Assembly (NCBI RefSeq): GCF_015500095.1 | Contig: NZ_CP062983.1 | Coordinates: forward strand, 1,612,001-1,676,000 | DNA: 64,000 nucleotides | Reading direction: 5' to 3' | DNA from: Phototrophicus methaneseepsis | GTDB lineage: Bacteria > Chloroflexota > Anaerolineae > Aggregatilineales > Phototrophicaceae | Part shown: positions 1 to 8,542 of the stretch, in pieces | How the letters are laid out: each line of letters opens with the position of its first letter | Numbering within the stretch: the first letter of the stretch is position 1 | The notes under the pieces: model-generated | What the model was told of the DNA's origin: nothing | Databases searched by the model: none | Seen by the model: the letters and a program-made list of their open reading frames with translations, nothing else | Position numbers and translations under genes: made by a program

Positions 1-59
1 ATCTGGTGCAACGCGGCTTTATCTCATCGCTGCCTGCACGGACAGAAGCGCTGGCATAG
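1..59 (+). CDS. C-terminal tail of a gene cut by the window edge
   Basis: Reading frame 3 is open from the left edge for 18 codons (ending in SSLPARTEALA) and stops at TAG 57-59. It lies 45 bases before the siroheme gene on the same strand, so it may be the last codons of an upstream operon member. The tail is too short to assign a family, and the open frame could be chance. Confidence 0.35.
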   Translation, partial: LVQRGFISSLPARTEALA

Positions 60-104
60 GGCTGTAAGCTGGGTGTACGCTATATATAAGGAACCTGTCA
101 TCTC

Positions 105-785
105 GTGAATTCGCTCCCCCTGTCTCAGGCGTCACCCTATCTGGTGGCCCTCAATATGGTGCATAAGGCTGTCGTCATCGTCGGCGGTGGTGTCGTTGCC
201 AGCCGCAAAATAGGCGCGCTGCTGGCGAGCGGTGCACGCGTGACGGTCATCAGCCCGATGGTAACGGAAGCGATTCGCACACAGGCGGCACAGTCGAACT
301 TGCAATGGATCGCGGCCACCTATGAGCCGGGGTTGCTTGCAGCCTATCAGCCTGTGCTGGTGATCGCTGCGACGGACGACAGCGCTATCAATCAACAGGT
401 GCGTGACGAAGCGCGCCAACTCGGCGCATGGGTGAATGATGTCTCAGCGCCGGATGAAGCCGACTTCGCCAATATGGCCGTCATCGACCGGGCACCGCTC
501 CAGATTGGCATTAGCAGCGGCGGCGCATCGCCCGCGCTGCTGCGCTGGCTCAAGCAGCAGTTAACACATATTGTCGACGTGCCTCTGGGCCAGCTTGCAA
601 GCTGGATGCAGGCATTACGTGGCGTCACCGCCAATTCCGTCACGGAACAGGCCGAGCGCCAACGCCTCTATGATGAGATTCTCGCTTCGGATGTATTGTC
701 GCTGCTGCGTGACGATCAGCCAGAAGCGGCCCGGCAGCGTTTTGAGCAGATCGTGCAGGCGCATTTGCCACGGGAGCGCTCATGA
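105..785 (+). CDS. Precorrin-2 dehydrogenase / sirohydrochlorin ferrochelatase-like (CysG N-terminal, Met8 type)
   Basis: This 226-aa protein matches the NAD-dependent bifunctional domain that oxidises precorrin-2 to sirohydrochlorin in siroheme synthesis. The Rossmann fold begins with a GGG motif at residues 27-29 (VVIVGGGVVASRKIGALL), and the segment WVNDVSAPDEADF near 110-122 corresponds to the catalytic Asp region of CysG/Met8. ISSGGASPALLRWLKQQL is the usual C-terminal helix. It starts with GTG at 105 behind an AAGGA at 88-92. Its stop overlaps the next gene in an ATGA. A separate CbiX-type chelatase follows, so this protein may supply mainly the dehydrogenase step; that division of labour is inferred. 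Confidence 0.9.
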   Translation: MNSLPLSQASPYLVALNMVHKAVVIVGGGVVASRKIGALLASGARVTVISPMVTEAIRTQAAQSNLQWIAATYEPGLLAAYQPVLVIAATDDSAINQQVRDEARQLGAWVNDVSAPDEADFANMAVIDRAPLQIGISSGGASPALLRWLKQQLTHIVDVPLGQLASWMQALRGVTANSVTEQAERQRLYDEILASDVLSLLRDDQPEAARQRFEQIVQAHLPRERS

Positions 786-2128
786 GTACGGCTTTGGTCC
801 TGGCAGGGCATGGCTCACATATCAGCCCGGAGACGGCTGGCATTGTCTGGGGCTATGTGGATGCGCTGCGCCGTATGGGCGTCGCGGAAGAAGTCACGGC
901 TGCTTTCTGGAAGGAACAACCAGAGTTTGCCCAGGTATTGGGCACTCTCATGGCGGAGACTATCGTCGTGGTGCCGCTGTTCACAGCGACAGGCTTTTAT
1001 ACCAACAAAGTCATTCCAGCCGCGATGGGGCTGGATGGCCCTGTGACGCAGCGTGGCAATCGTACCATTCACTATACGCCTGCTCTGGGGACGCATCCTA
1101 TGCTGGATGATATTGTGACGCGGCGTGTCAAAGACGCCATGCAGGCATATGACCTGCTGCCCCAGCAGACCGCCGTCGCTATCATCGGGCATGGGACCCG
1201 CCGCAGCGAAACCACGCGCTTGACCACACAAAATCAAGCTGAGACGGTCCGGCGAGCAGGGTTAGCGGCTCAAGTCGTGGATGCTTACCTGGATGATGAC
1301 CCCGATATTCCTTCCATTTACCAGCGTACAGAAGCCCAGAATCTGGTTGTCGTGCCTTATTTCCTGGCATCTGGCTCTCATGTAACATATGATGTGCCAC
1401 GTGCTCTGGGCTTGCCAGATGACGAGATGACAGCCCAGGTCCAGGGACGCCATGTGTATTACACGGCACCCATTGGCACAGCGGATGTCATCCTGCAAGT
1501 GATTCTCGAACTTGCACGTGCCACAGGCGTCTCTTTTGAGATCAATGAAGCGCCTTTATGGTATGGTATGCCCCGCGTTGGGGCAGCAGCATTGGTCCAG
1601 GCGGTGCTGCTGAAGAACGCGCAGCAGCGAGGTGCAGTCCAATTCGGGCAATTACGCCTGACGCCCAATGTGGTGCATCCGGTTGGGAGCAGTGATGCGT
1701 ATGTTTTCATCACGCCCAACCAATTGCGAAGCCATATCCGGGAAAATCCTTTCCGGCCCCTGGCAACATCTGACGATTTGCCGCGCGATTGGGTCGTACC
1801 TATTGACGATGTGCAGCAGATCCCGGCTATTGTGGAAACCGTCTATCCTGGTGCACTGGCGGAGTGGGCCAATCATTATGCTCAAGCGGCAACGATCACA
1901 CCGCTGACAGAGGTTGTCAGCCGTCATGAGGGCATGTTTCATCATCTGACGCAGGCTACGGAATCCATGGTGAATCAACTCGTAGCAACCATGTGTGGGC
2001 GATGTGTCAAAGTGCCTTTGTGGCACGCAACAACAGACTTAACAGCAAATTCCGGCAGCTTACCCTGCCTTTCACCCTGTAACACATTCCTTTCACGCTC
2101 CAAGGAGGCACTCATCAATGAAGGGTAA
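782..2128 (+). CDS. CbiX-type sirohydrochlorin chelatase with C-terminal DR2241-like 4Fe-4S domain
   Basis: This 448-aa protein should insert Fe or Co into sirohydrochlorin. Two CbiX half-domains are visible: the first has the metal-binding motif AGHGSH (His10), the second IIGHGT (His137) and later VVPYFLASGSHVTYDV. After about residue 270 comes a region resembling the DR_2241 stabilising domain. It ends in a cysteine set C405-x2-C408-x20-C429-x3-C433 that could hold a 4Fe-4S cluster. The start overlaps the previous stop by four bases, and the 3' end overlaps SUMT by 11 bases, so translation is probably coupled. Which metal is inserted cannot be read from sequence; the siroheme context favours iron. 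Confidence 0.85.
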   Translation: MSTALVLAGHGSHISPETAGIVWGYVDALRRMGVAEEVTAAFWKEQPEFAQVLGTLMAETIVVVPLFTATGFYTNKVIPAAMGLDGPVTQRGNRTIHYTPALGTHPMLDDIVTRRVKDAMQAYDLLPQQTAVAIIGHGTRRSETTRLTTQNQAETVRRAGLAAQVVDAYLDDDPDIPSIYQRTEAQNLVVVPYFLASGSHVTYDVPRALGLPDDEMTAQVQGRHVYYTAPIGTADVILQVILELARATGVSFEINEAPLWYGMPRVGAAALVQAVLLKNAQQRGAVQFGQLRLTPNVVHPVGSSDAYVFITPNQLRSHIRENPFRPLATSDDLPRDWVVPIDDVQQIPAIVETVYPGALAEWANHYAQAATITPLTEVVSRHEGMFHHLTQATESMVNQLVATMCGRCVKVPLWHATTDLTANSGSLPCLSPCNTFLSRSKEALINEG

Positions 2129-2885
2129 CGTTTTTTTGGTCGGCGCGGGTCCAGGTGATCCGGACCTCATCACGCGCAAAGGGCTTCGCCTCATTCAAGA
2201 GGCAGATGTCATCATTTATGACCGCTTGATTCCGCAGGAACTCCTGAGCGAAGCACGCCCCGGCGCGGAACTCATCAATGCGGGCAAGGCCCCGACCAAG
2301 CACCGTCTCAGCCAGGATGAGATCAACCAGGAAATTGTCAAGAAGGCCCAGCAAGGCAAGCAGGTTGTACGTCTGAAAGGCGGCGATCCGCTGGTCTTCG
2401 GGCGTGGCAGCGAAGAAGCGCTCGTCTGTGTGGAACATGGCATCCCGTTTGAAGTCGTGCCGGGTATTTCTAGCGCGTTTGCTGTCCCGGCTTATGCGGG
2501 TGTGCCGCTGACGCACCGTGAACTCAGCCGCTCCTTTACGGTCATTACTGCTCATACGGCTGATGGCATCAATTATGAGGCACTGGCGGGCCTGGGGGGC
2601 ACGCTGGTTGTGTTGATGGGGGCTAAATCGCTGCCTGTATGGAGCGAACGGCTCATCCAGGCGGGCATGGACCCTGAGACGCCTGCCGCTGGCATCGAAT
2701 GGGGAGCGACACCCCAGCAGCGCGTGGTCGAAGGGACGCTGCAACAGCTTTCGGAACTGACCGCTGAAGCCGATTTACAGGCCCCGGTGACGTTCGTCGT
2801 GGGTGAGGTGGTGCGCTTACGTGCGGAAGGTGTGCGCTGGTTCGACTTGCTGCCGGATTACGTCTTACGGGAGCGTGCAGTTTGA
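2118..2885 (+). CDS. cobA: Uroporphyrinogen-III C-methyltransferase (SUMT)
   Basis: This 255-aa SAM-dependent enzyme methylates uroporphyrinogen III at C2 and C7 to give precorrin-2, the first committed step to siroheme. It has the family signatures VGAGPGDPDLIT at the N-terminus, VVRLKGGDPLVFGRG near residue 90, PGISSAFAVPAYAGVPLTHR near 120, and a later VLMGAKSL. Length is normal for a stand-alone SUMT. ATG 2118 lies inside the 3' end of the chelatase gene with AAGGAGG at 2102-2108 as ribosome-binding site. The stop overlaps the TTG start of the next gene. Confidence 0.95.
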   Translation: MKGNVFLVGAGPGDPDLITRKGLRLIQEADVIIYDRLIPQELLSEARPGAELINAGKAPTKHRLSQDEINQEIVKKAQQGKQVVRLKGGDPLVFGRGSEEALVCVEHGIPFEVVPGISSAFAVPAYAGVPLTHRELSRSFTVITAHTADGINYEALAGLGGTLVVLMGAKSLPVWSERLIQAGMDPETPAAGIEWGATPQQRVVEGTLQQLSELTAEADLQAPVTFVVGEVVRLRAEGVRWFDLLPDYVLRERAV

Positions 2886-3928
2886 CAATCGACCCTAGAG
2901 AGAAGAAATCCGTCGCTTTCCGCGATTTGCTGCGCATTATTGGGCGTGGGCGCAAATTGCAGCGCGATATGACGTACCAAGAAGCTCGTGAGGCTATGCA
3001 GCTTATGCTGGGTGATCAAGTCAGCGATGCACAGATTGGCGGCCTGCTGGTGACGATGCGCGTCAAAGAAGAAACCGCAGAAGAGATCAGCGGCTTTGTG
3101 CAAGGCGTCCGCGATGTGATGCTGCCATTCCCGAAGCCGGATGTGCCTAATCTAGTCGATATGGCCCTGCCTTATAATGGCAAAACCCGCAATTTGCAGA
3201 CGGGCGTGGCGGCTGCGCTGGTCCTGGCTGCGGCGGGTGTCCCTGTGTTGCTGCACGGTGCCGATAACATCCCGACCAAAGCCGGCATTGCTGTGCTGAA
3301 TGTCTTGCGCACGCTCGGCTATCCGGCGGACCTGCCCCCGGAGCAGGTCGCACGTTCGATTGAAGCGACGAACTTTGGCGTGCTCAATATCGAGCACATT
3401 TTGCCTGCATGGACTGCGATTACGCCGCTGCGGCATCACTTCGGCGTGCGGACGCTAATGAATACAGTCGAAAAGCTGGTTAATCCGGCTGATGCGCCTT
3501 GCCACATCAGCGGCTTTTATCACAGTTCATACCTGGCGCGCATGGCGACCTGCCTGCCTGCGCCAACGAGCTGGATCATGCAGGGCGACGAGGGCAGCGT
3601 GGATATTCGCCCTGGTAAAAAGACGCGCATCTATAAAGCCGTCGATGAAGATATGGTCGAGACGATGATTGATGCCGCCGATTATGGTTATCCTGATGAA
3701 GTGGATTTAGCCACACCCGTGGACCCACATGCCCATGCGGATAGACTGCTGCCCGCTTTGCAGGGTGAACCGGGCCCTGTGTATGACCAGATCGCGCTGA
3801 CATCAGCGGTCTTATTGTGGATGGTCGGCCGTGTGCCGGATATTTGTGCAGGCCTGGAAGTGGCCAAAGAACAGTTAAATCGTCAATATGCATTCGACGT
3901 GCTGCGTTCAGCACATAAAATGGCTTGA
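2882..3928 (+). CDS. TrpD2-like (YbiB-type) glycosyltransferase-fold protein in siroheme operon
   Basis: This 348-aa protein has the anthranilate phosphoribosyltransferase fold: an N-terminal helical domain (YQEAREAMQLMLGDQVSDAQIGGLLVTMRVKEETAEEI is split here only for description) and an alpha/beta domain. The canonical TrpD PRPP-binding GTGGD motif is replaced by LPYNGKTR, as in the TrpD2/YbiB group, whose E. coli member is known as a nucleic-acid-binding protein rather than a tryptophan enzyme. VPVLLHGADN matches the KHG-type loop. No trp genes are near. It starts with TTG overlapping the SUMT stop. The role in sulfite/nitrite reduction is unknown; annotation as TrpD would be wrong. Confidence 0.8.
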   Translation: MTIDPREKKSVAFRDLLRIIGRGRKLQRDMTYQEAREAMQLMLGDQVSDAQIGGLLVTMRVKEETAEEISGFVQGVRDVMLPFPKPDVPNLVDMALPYNGKTRNLQTGVAAALVLAAAGVPVLLHGADNIPTKAGIAVLNVLRTLGYPADLPPEQVARSIEATNFGVLNIEHILPAWTAITPLRHHFGVRTLMNTVEKLVNPADAPCHISGFYHSSYLARMATCLPAPTSWIMQGDEGSVDIRPGKKTRIYKAVDEDMVETMIDAADYGYPDEVDLATPVDPHAHADRLLPALQGEPGPVYDQIALTSAVLLWMVGRVPDICAGLEVAKEQLNRQYAFDVLRSAHKMA

Positions 3929-3947
3929 TAAGTGAGGGGATTTTAAG

Positions 3948-6197
3948 ATGACGACGACATGGAAAGAACGATTATTGGAGCAGATGCCGCCGGATCTGGC
4001 CCGCGAGATTGACGTCTTCGAGGGGCAGATGGAGCTGCGCAAGCAGGGCAGCCTGGACGAGCGCGTCTTTGCAGAATCGCGCTTGCGCCGCGGTGTCTAT
4101 GGGCAGCGTTACGACAATGGCAAGCGCCATGATGGCATTGAAACGCGCGAACTTGAATTTCCGTCGGCTGATCTGGTCAAGGGGCCGGATACGCGATGGG
4201 ATGCGCCGGGTATGATGCGCGTTAAGCTGCCCTTTGGTGGCCTGACGGTGGATCAGCTTAATTTGCTGGCGGATGTGGCAGAAGAATACTCCGATGGTAT
4301 CCTGCACATTACCACCCGCCAGGATATTCAACTGCACTATATCCATATTGATGACACGCCGGACCTGATGCGCCGCCTAGCATCCGTCGATGTAACCACG
4401 CGCGAAGCCTGCGGTAACTCTATCCGCAACGTCACCGCCTGCCAGATTTCCGGCGTTTGCCATGATGAAGCCTTCGATGTGACGCCGTATTCCCAGGCGA
4501 TGGCGCGCTTCTTGCTCGGCCATGATGATGTGCAGGACTTTGGCCGCAAGGTGAAAATCGCCTTCTCTGGCTGCGAACAGCATGCCTGTGGCCTCGTGAA
4601 GATGCACGATGTGGGCTTCCTGGCACGCACCGTTGAAAAAGACGGCCAGTTGGTGAAGGGCTTTATGGTCTTCGTCGGTGGCGGCCTGGGTACGGTGCCG
4701 CATCAGGCCAAGGTCCTTGCAGATTTCGTCGCTGAAGACAAAATTCTGCCCCTGACGCAAGCTATCTCACGCGTGTTTGCCCGCCTTGGCGAAAAGCAGA
4801 ACCGCAACCGCGCCCGCCTCAAGTTCTTAGTCGCCAAGCTCGGCATTGAAGAATTCCGCCGCCTGGTGCAGGAAGAACTCGAAACACTGCCCGCTGATGA
4901 GCGCCACACGGCTTACATCGATGAGCTGGATAGCTACCGCGAAGAACCGGCCCGCCAGGGGATGATCCTCAATGGCGAACCTGTGCCTGAAGCTTTCTAT
5001 GATTGGTATCGCACCAACGTCTATAAGCAGCGCCAGCCCGGTTACAGCGTCGTGACGGTCAAGCTGCCGCTGGGCGACCTGACGAGCTGGCAGACGCGCC
5101 AATTGGCCGATATTGCGGCGGAATACGTGGGCGATAATATCCGTACCACTGTTGAGCAGAATATTGTGCTGCGTTGGGCCCCGGATAAGGATTTGCCACA
5201 GATCTACCAGCGACTGGCTGAGATTGGTCTGGCGGATGCGGGCGCTAATACCATCGTGGATATTACATCCTGCCCTGGTACGGATACCTGTAAGCTGGGT
5301 ATCGCCTCCTCGCGCGGCCTGACGGCTGAACTCAGCCGCCGTCTCGTCGCCAAGCGTGCGGAACTGCCGCCTGCGATTGAGGACCTCAAGATCAAGGTCA
5401 GCGGGTGTTTTAACTCCTGCGGCCAGCACCACATTGCGGATATTGGCTTCTTCGGCAACAGTCGACGCAGTGGTAACCATAAGGTGCCGCACTTCCAGGT
5501 CGTGCTGGGTGGTGAATGGGAGAATAACGCCGGGAGCTTCGGCCTGGCAATGGGTGCTGTCCCCGCCAAGCTGGTGCCGGATGTGTTAGAGACGATCACT
5601 AATGCTTATGTATCTGAGCGTGGCGCAGATGAGTTATTCCAATCCTGGGTAGAGCGCAAAGGCCGCCGCGAGATGAAAGCCTTGCTAGAGCCTTATATGG
5701 GCCTGCCCACCATTGATGAACAGCCGCAGATGTTCACGGACTGGGGCGACAGCCGTATCTATAGCATTGCCGACATCGGCGTTGGCGAATGTGCTGGCGA
5801 AGTCGTTTCGCTCTTCTCGATGGAAATTGCCCGTGCGGAATCGGTTCATTTTGATGCGCTGATCGCATTGGATGAAGGCCAGTACGAAGTGGCTGAGCAA
5901 AAAGCTTATCGGGCCATGTTGCTGGCGGCCCGCGCCCTGGTACGTACTCGCTTCCTGGATGTTGGTGACGACCCGGATAATATCGTTAGTGAGTTCAAAG
6001 CGCGCTTCTACGATACCGAACTCTTCTTTGATCCCTTTGCGAAGGGTAAATTCGGGCGTTATTTGCTTGAACGCCATGACGAGCCGCCGACAGTCGTCGA
6101 CAAAGACCGCGCTCATCAGACCGTTGAAGAAGCGCAGCTCTTTATCGAGGCTACCCACGCCGCAGAAGCACGCATCAATGGCGTGATTACCAGCTAA
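3948..6197 (+). CDS. Ferredoxin-type nitrite/sulfite reductase (siroheme, 4Fe-4S) with C-terminal extension
   Basis: This 749-aa enzyme reduces sulfite to sulfide or nitrite to ammonia with six electrons, using siroheme bridged to a 4Fe-4S cluster. It has the duplicated ferredoxin-like and catalytic halves of the NirA/CysI family. The C-terminal half has the cluster ligands C442-x5-C448 and C487-x3-C491; the last Cys normally bridges to siroheme. The N-terminal half has a similar set (C165-x5-C171, C209-x4-C214). About 150 residues after 595 form a helical, HEPN-like extension not needed in minimal enzymes. ATG 3948 follows GAGGGGA. The upstream siroheme genes support the assignment; sequence alone does not separate sulfite from nitrite as substrate. 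Confidence 0.9.
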   Translation: MTTTWKERLLEQMPPDLAREIDVFEGQMELRKQGSLDERVFAESRLRRGVYGQRYDNGKRHDGIETRELEFPSADLVKGPDTRWDAPGMMRVKLPFGGLTVDQLNLLADVAEEYSDGILHITTRQDIQLHYIHIDDTPDLMRRLASVDVTTREACGNSIRNVTACQISGVCHDEAFDVTPYSQAMARFLLGHDDVQDFGRKVKIAFSGCEQHACGLVKMHDVGFLARTVEKDGQLVKGFMVFVGGGLGTVPHQAKVLADFVAEDKILPLTQAISRVFARLGEKQNRNRARLKFLVAKLGIEEFRRLVQEELETLPADERHTAYIDELDSYREEPARQGMILNGEPVPEAFYDWYRTNVYKQRQPGYSVVTVKLPLGDLTSWQTRQLADIAAEYVGDNIRTTVEQNIVLRWAPDKDLPQIYQRLAEIGLADAGANTIVDITSCPGTDTCKLGIASSRGLTAELSRRLVAKRAELPPAIEDLKIKVSGCFNSCGQHHIADIGFFGNSRRSGNHKVPHFQVVLGGEWENNAGSFGLAMGAVPAKLVPDVLETITNAYVSERGADELFQSWVERKGRREMKALLEPYMGLPTIDEQPQMFTDWGDSRIYSIADIGVGECAGEVVSLFSMEIARAESVHFDALIALDEGQYEVAEQKAYRAMLLAARALVRTRFLDVGDDPDNIVSEFKARFYDTELFFDPFAKGKFGRYLLERHDEPPTVVDKDRAHQTVEEAQLFIEATHAAEARINGVITS

Positions 6198-6211
6198 AGC
6201 GAGAGAGAACT

Positions 6212-6799
6212 ATGCAAGCACCCAAACGATTGAGCGTGAAGCTCTTTGCAGAAAATCCAGAAGTCGCCCCGGTCGCTGACCTTGTGCCCGTCTTCCAGCA
6301 CTGGATCCAGCTAAAGGCTGTTGCAGGTTTGCTGATTGATGTGGCTGATTACAAGCATGTGCATCATGGGCCGGGGGTGATCTTGATCGGCCATGAAGCC
6401 GATTATGCCTATGATCTGTCCACAGGCCGCCCTGGCATTCAATATACGATCAAACGCACGCAGTTGCCTTCTCTGACGGATGCGATCAACCTTGCTTTGA
6501 CGCGTGCCCTGGATGCTGCTCGCATCTTACAAACAGAAGAGGGCCTGAACGGCCTGCGCATTGGTGCCGATGAGATCGAAATCACCATTGCTGATCGCCT
6601 CGGCTTCCCGAATGAACCGGATGTCGTCGCACAGGTGATTGATGTCATCAAGGTGATTGCTGTGCAGGCTTATGGGGATGCGGCTTCTATTGCTGTTGCC
6701 GATGGCGATGAACGCGACCCCATCCGCGTCACCCTCAAATCAGAAGGGCCGACGTTGTTAGAAACGGTACAGGATAACATCCCTGCAACCGTTTCTTAG
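6212..6799 (+). CDS. Conserved protein of unknown function, last gene of the sulfite/nitrite reductase operon
   Basis: This 195-aa soluble protein starts 14 bases after the reductase with a GAGAGA ribosome-binding site and ends before a clear terminator, so it belongs to the operon. It lacks a signal peptide, membrane segments and cysteines. Visible features are GPGVILIGHEADYAYDL (residues 52-68), a stretch rich in aliphatic residues typical of an alpha/beta fold, and a C-terminal ITIADRLGFPNEPDVVAQV. I do not recognise a characterised family. Position suggests a role in maturation or regulation of the reductase, which is inference only. Confidence 0.75.
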   Translation: MQAPKRLSVKLFAENPEVAPVADLVPVFQHWIQLKAVAGLLIDVADYKHVHHGPGVILIGHEADYAYDLSTGRPGIQYTIKRTQLPSLTDAINLALTRALDAARILQTEEGLNGLRIGADEIEITIADRLGFPNEPDVVAQVIDVIKVIAVQAYGDAASIAVADGDERDPIRVTLKSEGPTLLETVQDNIPATVS

Positions 6800-6844
6800 G
6801 TGTGTTGTAACCTGCATCGTGTGAAAAACGAACGAAACAAAAAA

Positions 6845-6876
6845 AGTCGCTCTCTATAAAAGAGCGGCTTTTTTAT
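6845..6876. terminator. Rho-independent terminator after the siroheme operon
   Basis: AGTCGCTCT and AGAGCGGCT pair across a short loop and are followed by seven T on the + strand and preceded by A-rich sequence. It sits between the convergent reductase operon and the propeller gene and could serve both strands. Confidence 0.8.
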
Positions 6877-6902
6877 TATCTGTGTGCTAAAGCTGTCGTT
6901 TG

Positions 6903-7994
6903 TTAGGCGTCTGTCTCGATGAACTTCACAGAGTAGACCAGGGAGAGGTTTTGCTCCAGGGAGCGCCATGTTTCGCCGCGATCATCGGAAATATAGACAT
7001 TCCCGGAAGTCGTGCCAAAGGCGAGCGTATCGCCGTGTTTATCCAATGCATGGCGGAAGGCAATGTCATAACAATTGCTCTGTGGCAACCCCACCCGGTA
7101 ATCTTGCCAGGTCTGGCCGCCATCATCGGTGCGGGCTACACATAATGACCGTTCCACAGGCAGGCGATATTCCGCGCTGACTGCTGGCACCACCCAGGCG
7201 ACATTCGCGTCCGCTTCGTCCACGGCGAGGGCAAAGCCAAAGTAAACTGGCCCCCCTTCCTGGGAGATATTCTGCCAGGTCTGGCCTGCGTTGGCACTGC
7301 GGAAGACGCCACAGTGATTTTGCTGCCAGAGCACATCCGGGTTGCTGTGGCTGGCAAGCATATAATGTGGGTCGTGGCCGTATGCAGCGTAGGGGTCCGG
7401 TAAATAATCCGCATAGAGGCCCTTGTTACGTGCCTCCCACGTTTTACCGCCATCTTTGCTTTCATACACGCCGCCCACGCTAATACCAATGTGGATATGA
7501 TCGCTGTCGCGTGGATCTACGAGAATAGAGCACACCCCGGCGTGATCGCGTCCGCCGCCCATCCAATGGCCGCGCGTTGGATGGTTCCACAAAGATTCCA
7601 CCAGATGGAAGCTGTCTCCGCCATCGTCGCTCTGGAACAGGCCACCCGGTTCGGTGCCCATGTAAACGCGCTCTGGCTGGTCGTCCCCCCCAGGCATGAT
7701 GATCCATCCATAGCTTGCATTGGCAGGCTCGCCATCGTCAGGGCGGGTCGCTCCGTCAGGATATTTAGGTGCGATGATCTCTTCCCATGTCTGGCCCATA
7801 TCTTTAGAACGCTGGATTTTGATGCCCCAATGCCCATGATCCAGGCAGGCCCAAAGCGTGCCATTGCGCGGGTCGTACATCGCATGTGAGATAGCGACCC
7901 CGGCGAAGTCTTCTCGCTCGCAGGCCCACGTCCCTTGATGCTCGCGGAACGTCAGCAGCCCTTTACGGGTGCCCAATAATAATTTTCTTGCCAT
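6903..7994 (-). CDS. Asp-box (BNR) repeat beta-propeller protein, sialidase/sortilin-like
   Basis: This 363-aa protein carries six Asp-box motifs of the S-x-D-x-G-x-T-W type: RSKDMGQTW, QSDDGGDSF, ESKDGGKTW, RSANAGQTW, RTDDGGQTW and ISDDRGETW, spaced as in a six-bladed propeller. It starts MARKLLLGTRKGLL without a signal peptide, so it is probably cytoplasmic, unlike secreted sialidases. The Arg triad and catalytic Tyr/Glu of true sialidases are not evident. ATG 7994 is 22 bases after the stop of the ThiS/MoaD-like gene, with GAGAGGG as ribosome-binding site. Database names such as exo-alpha-sialidase for this family are not supported by function. The substrate or partner is unknown. Confidence 0.8.
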   Translation of the reverse strand: MARKLLLGTRKGLLTFREHQGTWACEREDFAGVAISHAMYDPRNGTLWACLDHGHWGIKIQRSKDMGQTWEEIIAPKYPDGATRPDDGEPANASYGWIIMPGGDDQPERVYMGTEPGGLFQSDDGGDSFHLVESLWNHPTRGHWMGGGRDHAGVCSILVDPRDSDHIHIGISVGGVYESKDGGKTWEARNKGLYADYLPDPYAAYGHDPHYMLASHSNPDVLWQQNHCGVFRSANAGQTWQNISQEGGPVYFGFALAVDEADANVAWVVPAVSAEYRLPVERSLCVARTDDGGQTWQDYRVGLPQSNCYDIAFRHALDKHGDTLAFGTTSGNVYISDDRGETWRSLEQNLSLVYSVKFIETDA

Positions 7995-8016
7995 AGGTCC
8001 CTCTCATCAATCTCGT

Positions 8017-8289
8017 TTATCCGCCAGAAAGTGCCTGCATGATATAAATTTGTGTTTCCGGGGTGACTGCATCTGAAAGCATCTCTTTATCGTGGATAAG
8101 CTCGTCACCAATGAAGATATTGACGTGCTTGCGCAAACGCCCACGTTCGTCGATGATGTAATCCGCAAGTCCTTGCCAGTGGGCATCCACGCCCTGGATG
8201 ATCTCGGCAACCGTTGCGCCTTCGATCTCAGTAGGGGCTAAATCGGGGAAGAAACGTTTGAGGTTGGGGGTAAATTTGACGCGCGCCAT
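8017..8289 (-). CDS. ThiS/MoaD-like ubiquitin-fold sulfur carrier protein
   Basis: This 90-aa protein has the MoaD/ThiS pattern: a short beta-grasp domain, an internal VNIFIGDELI strand region, and the C-terminus ALSGG whose Gly-Gly end is the residue pair that is adenylated and thiocarboxylated in the family. It is first in a two-gene operon with the Asp-box propeller protein. No E1-like ThiF/MoeB, MoaE or ThiG gene occurs in the window, so neither thiamine nor molybdopterin synthesis is indicated. It may act as sulfur donor or protein tag, but that is inference. Confidence 0.85.
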   Translation of the reverse strand: MARVKFTPNLKRFFPDLAPTEIEGATVAEIIQGVDAHWQGLADYIIDERGRLRKHVNIFIGDELIHDKEMLSDAVTPETQIYIMQALSGG

Positions 8290-8470
8290 ACTACCTACCT
8301 ATCACCCATTTGCTTACAGATTAGAACAAATGGTCGCATTCGTCAAGTGATTATTTGCAAATGTTTATTTTTGTGGGTTCTTCAGGGGCAAGTGATAAGC
8401 TGTTGCAGCGATTTCTGCAACCATGAGATGCACTGTTGAGAGAGCCGGGTATGGCAAGCTGTACGATAAG

Positions 8471-8499
8471 GGCCAACAGCCTGCTACGGGCTGTTGGCC
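8471..8499. terminator. Strong hairpin downstream of the Gfo/Idh operon
   Basis: GGCCAACAGCC at 8471-8481 pairs perfectly with GGCTGTTGGCC at 8489-8499 over a seven-base loop. It is just beyond the 3' end of the minus-strand oxidoreductase gene. The following minus-strand sequence is only moderately T-rich, so it may act as terminator or as 3' stabiliser. Confidence 0.65.
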
Positions 8500-8542
8500 T
8501 CTGTTATGAAGTGACTCCCACTAAGTGACTTCGATGAAGGGG

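Noticed and set aside
2882-3928. Tryptophan biosynthesis gene trpD
   Set aside because: The GTGGD PRPP motif is missing and no trp genes are nearby; it fits TrpD2/YbiB.
6903-7994. True sialidase
   Set aside because: Asp boxes alone do not make a sialidase; no signal peptide and no evident Arg triad or Tyr/Glu pair.
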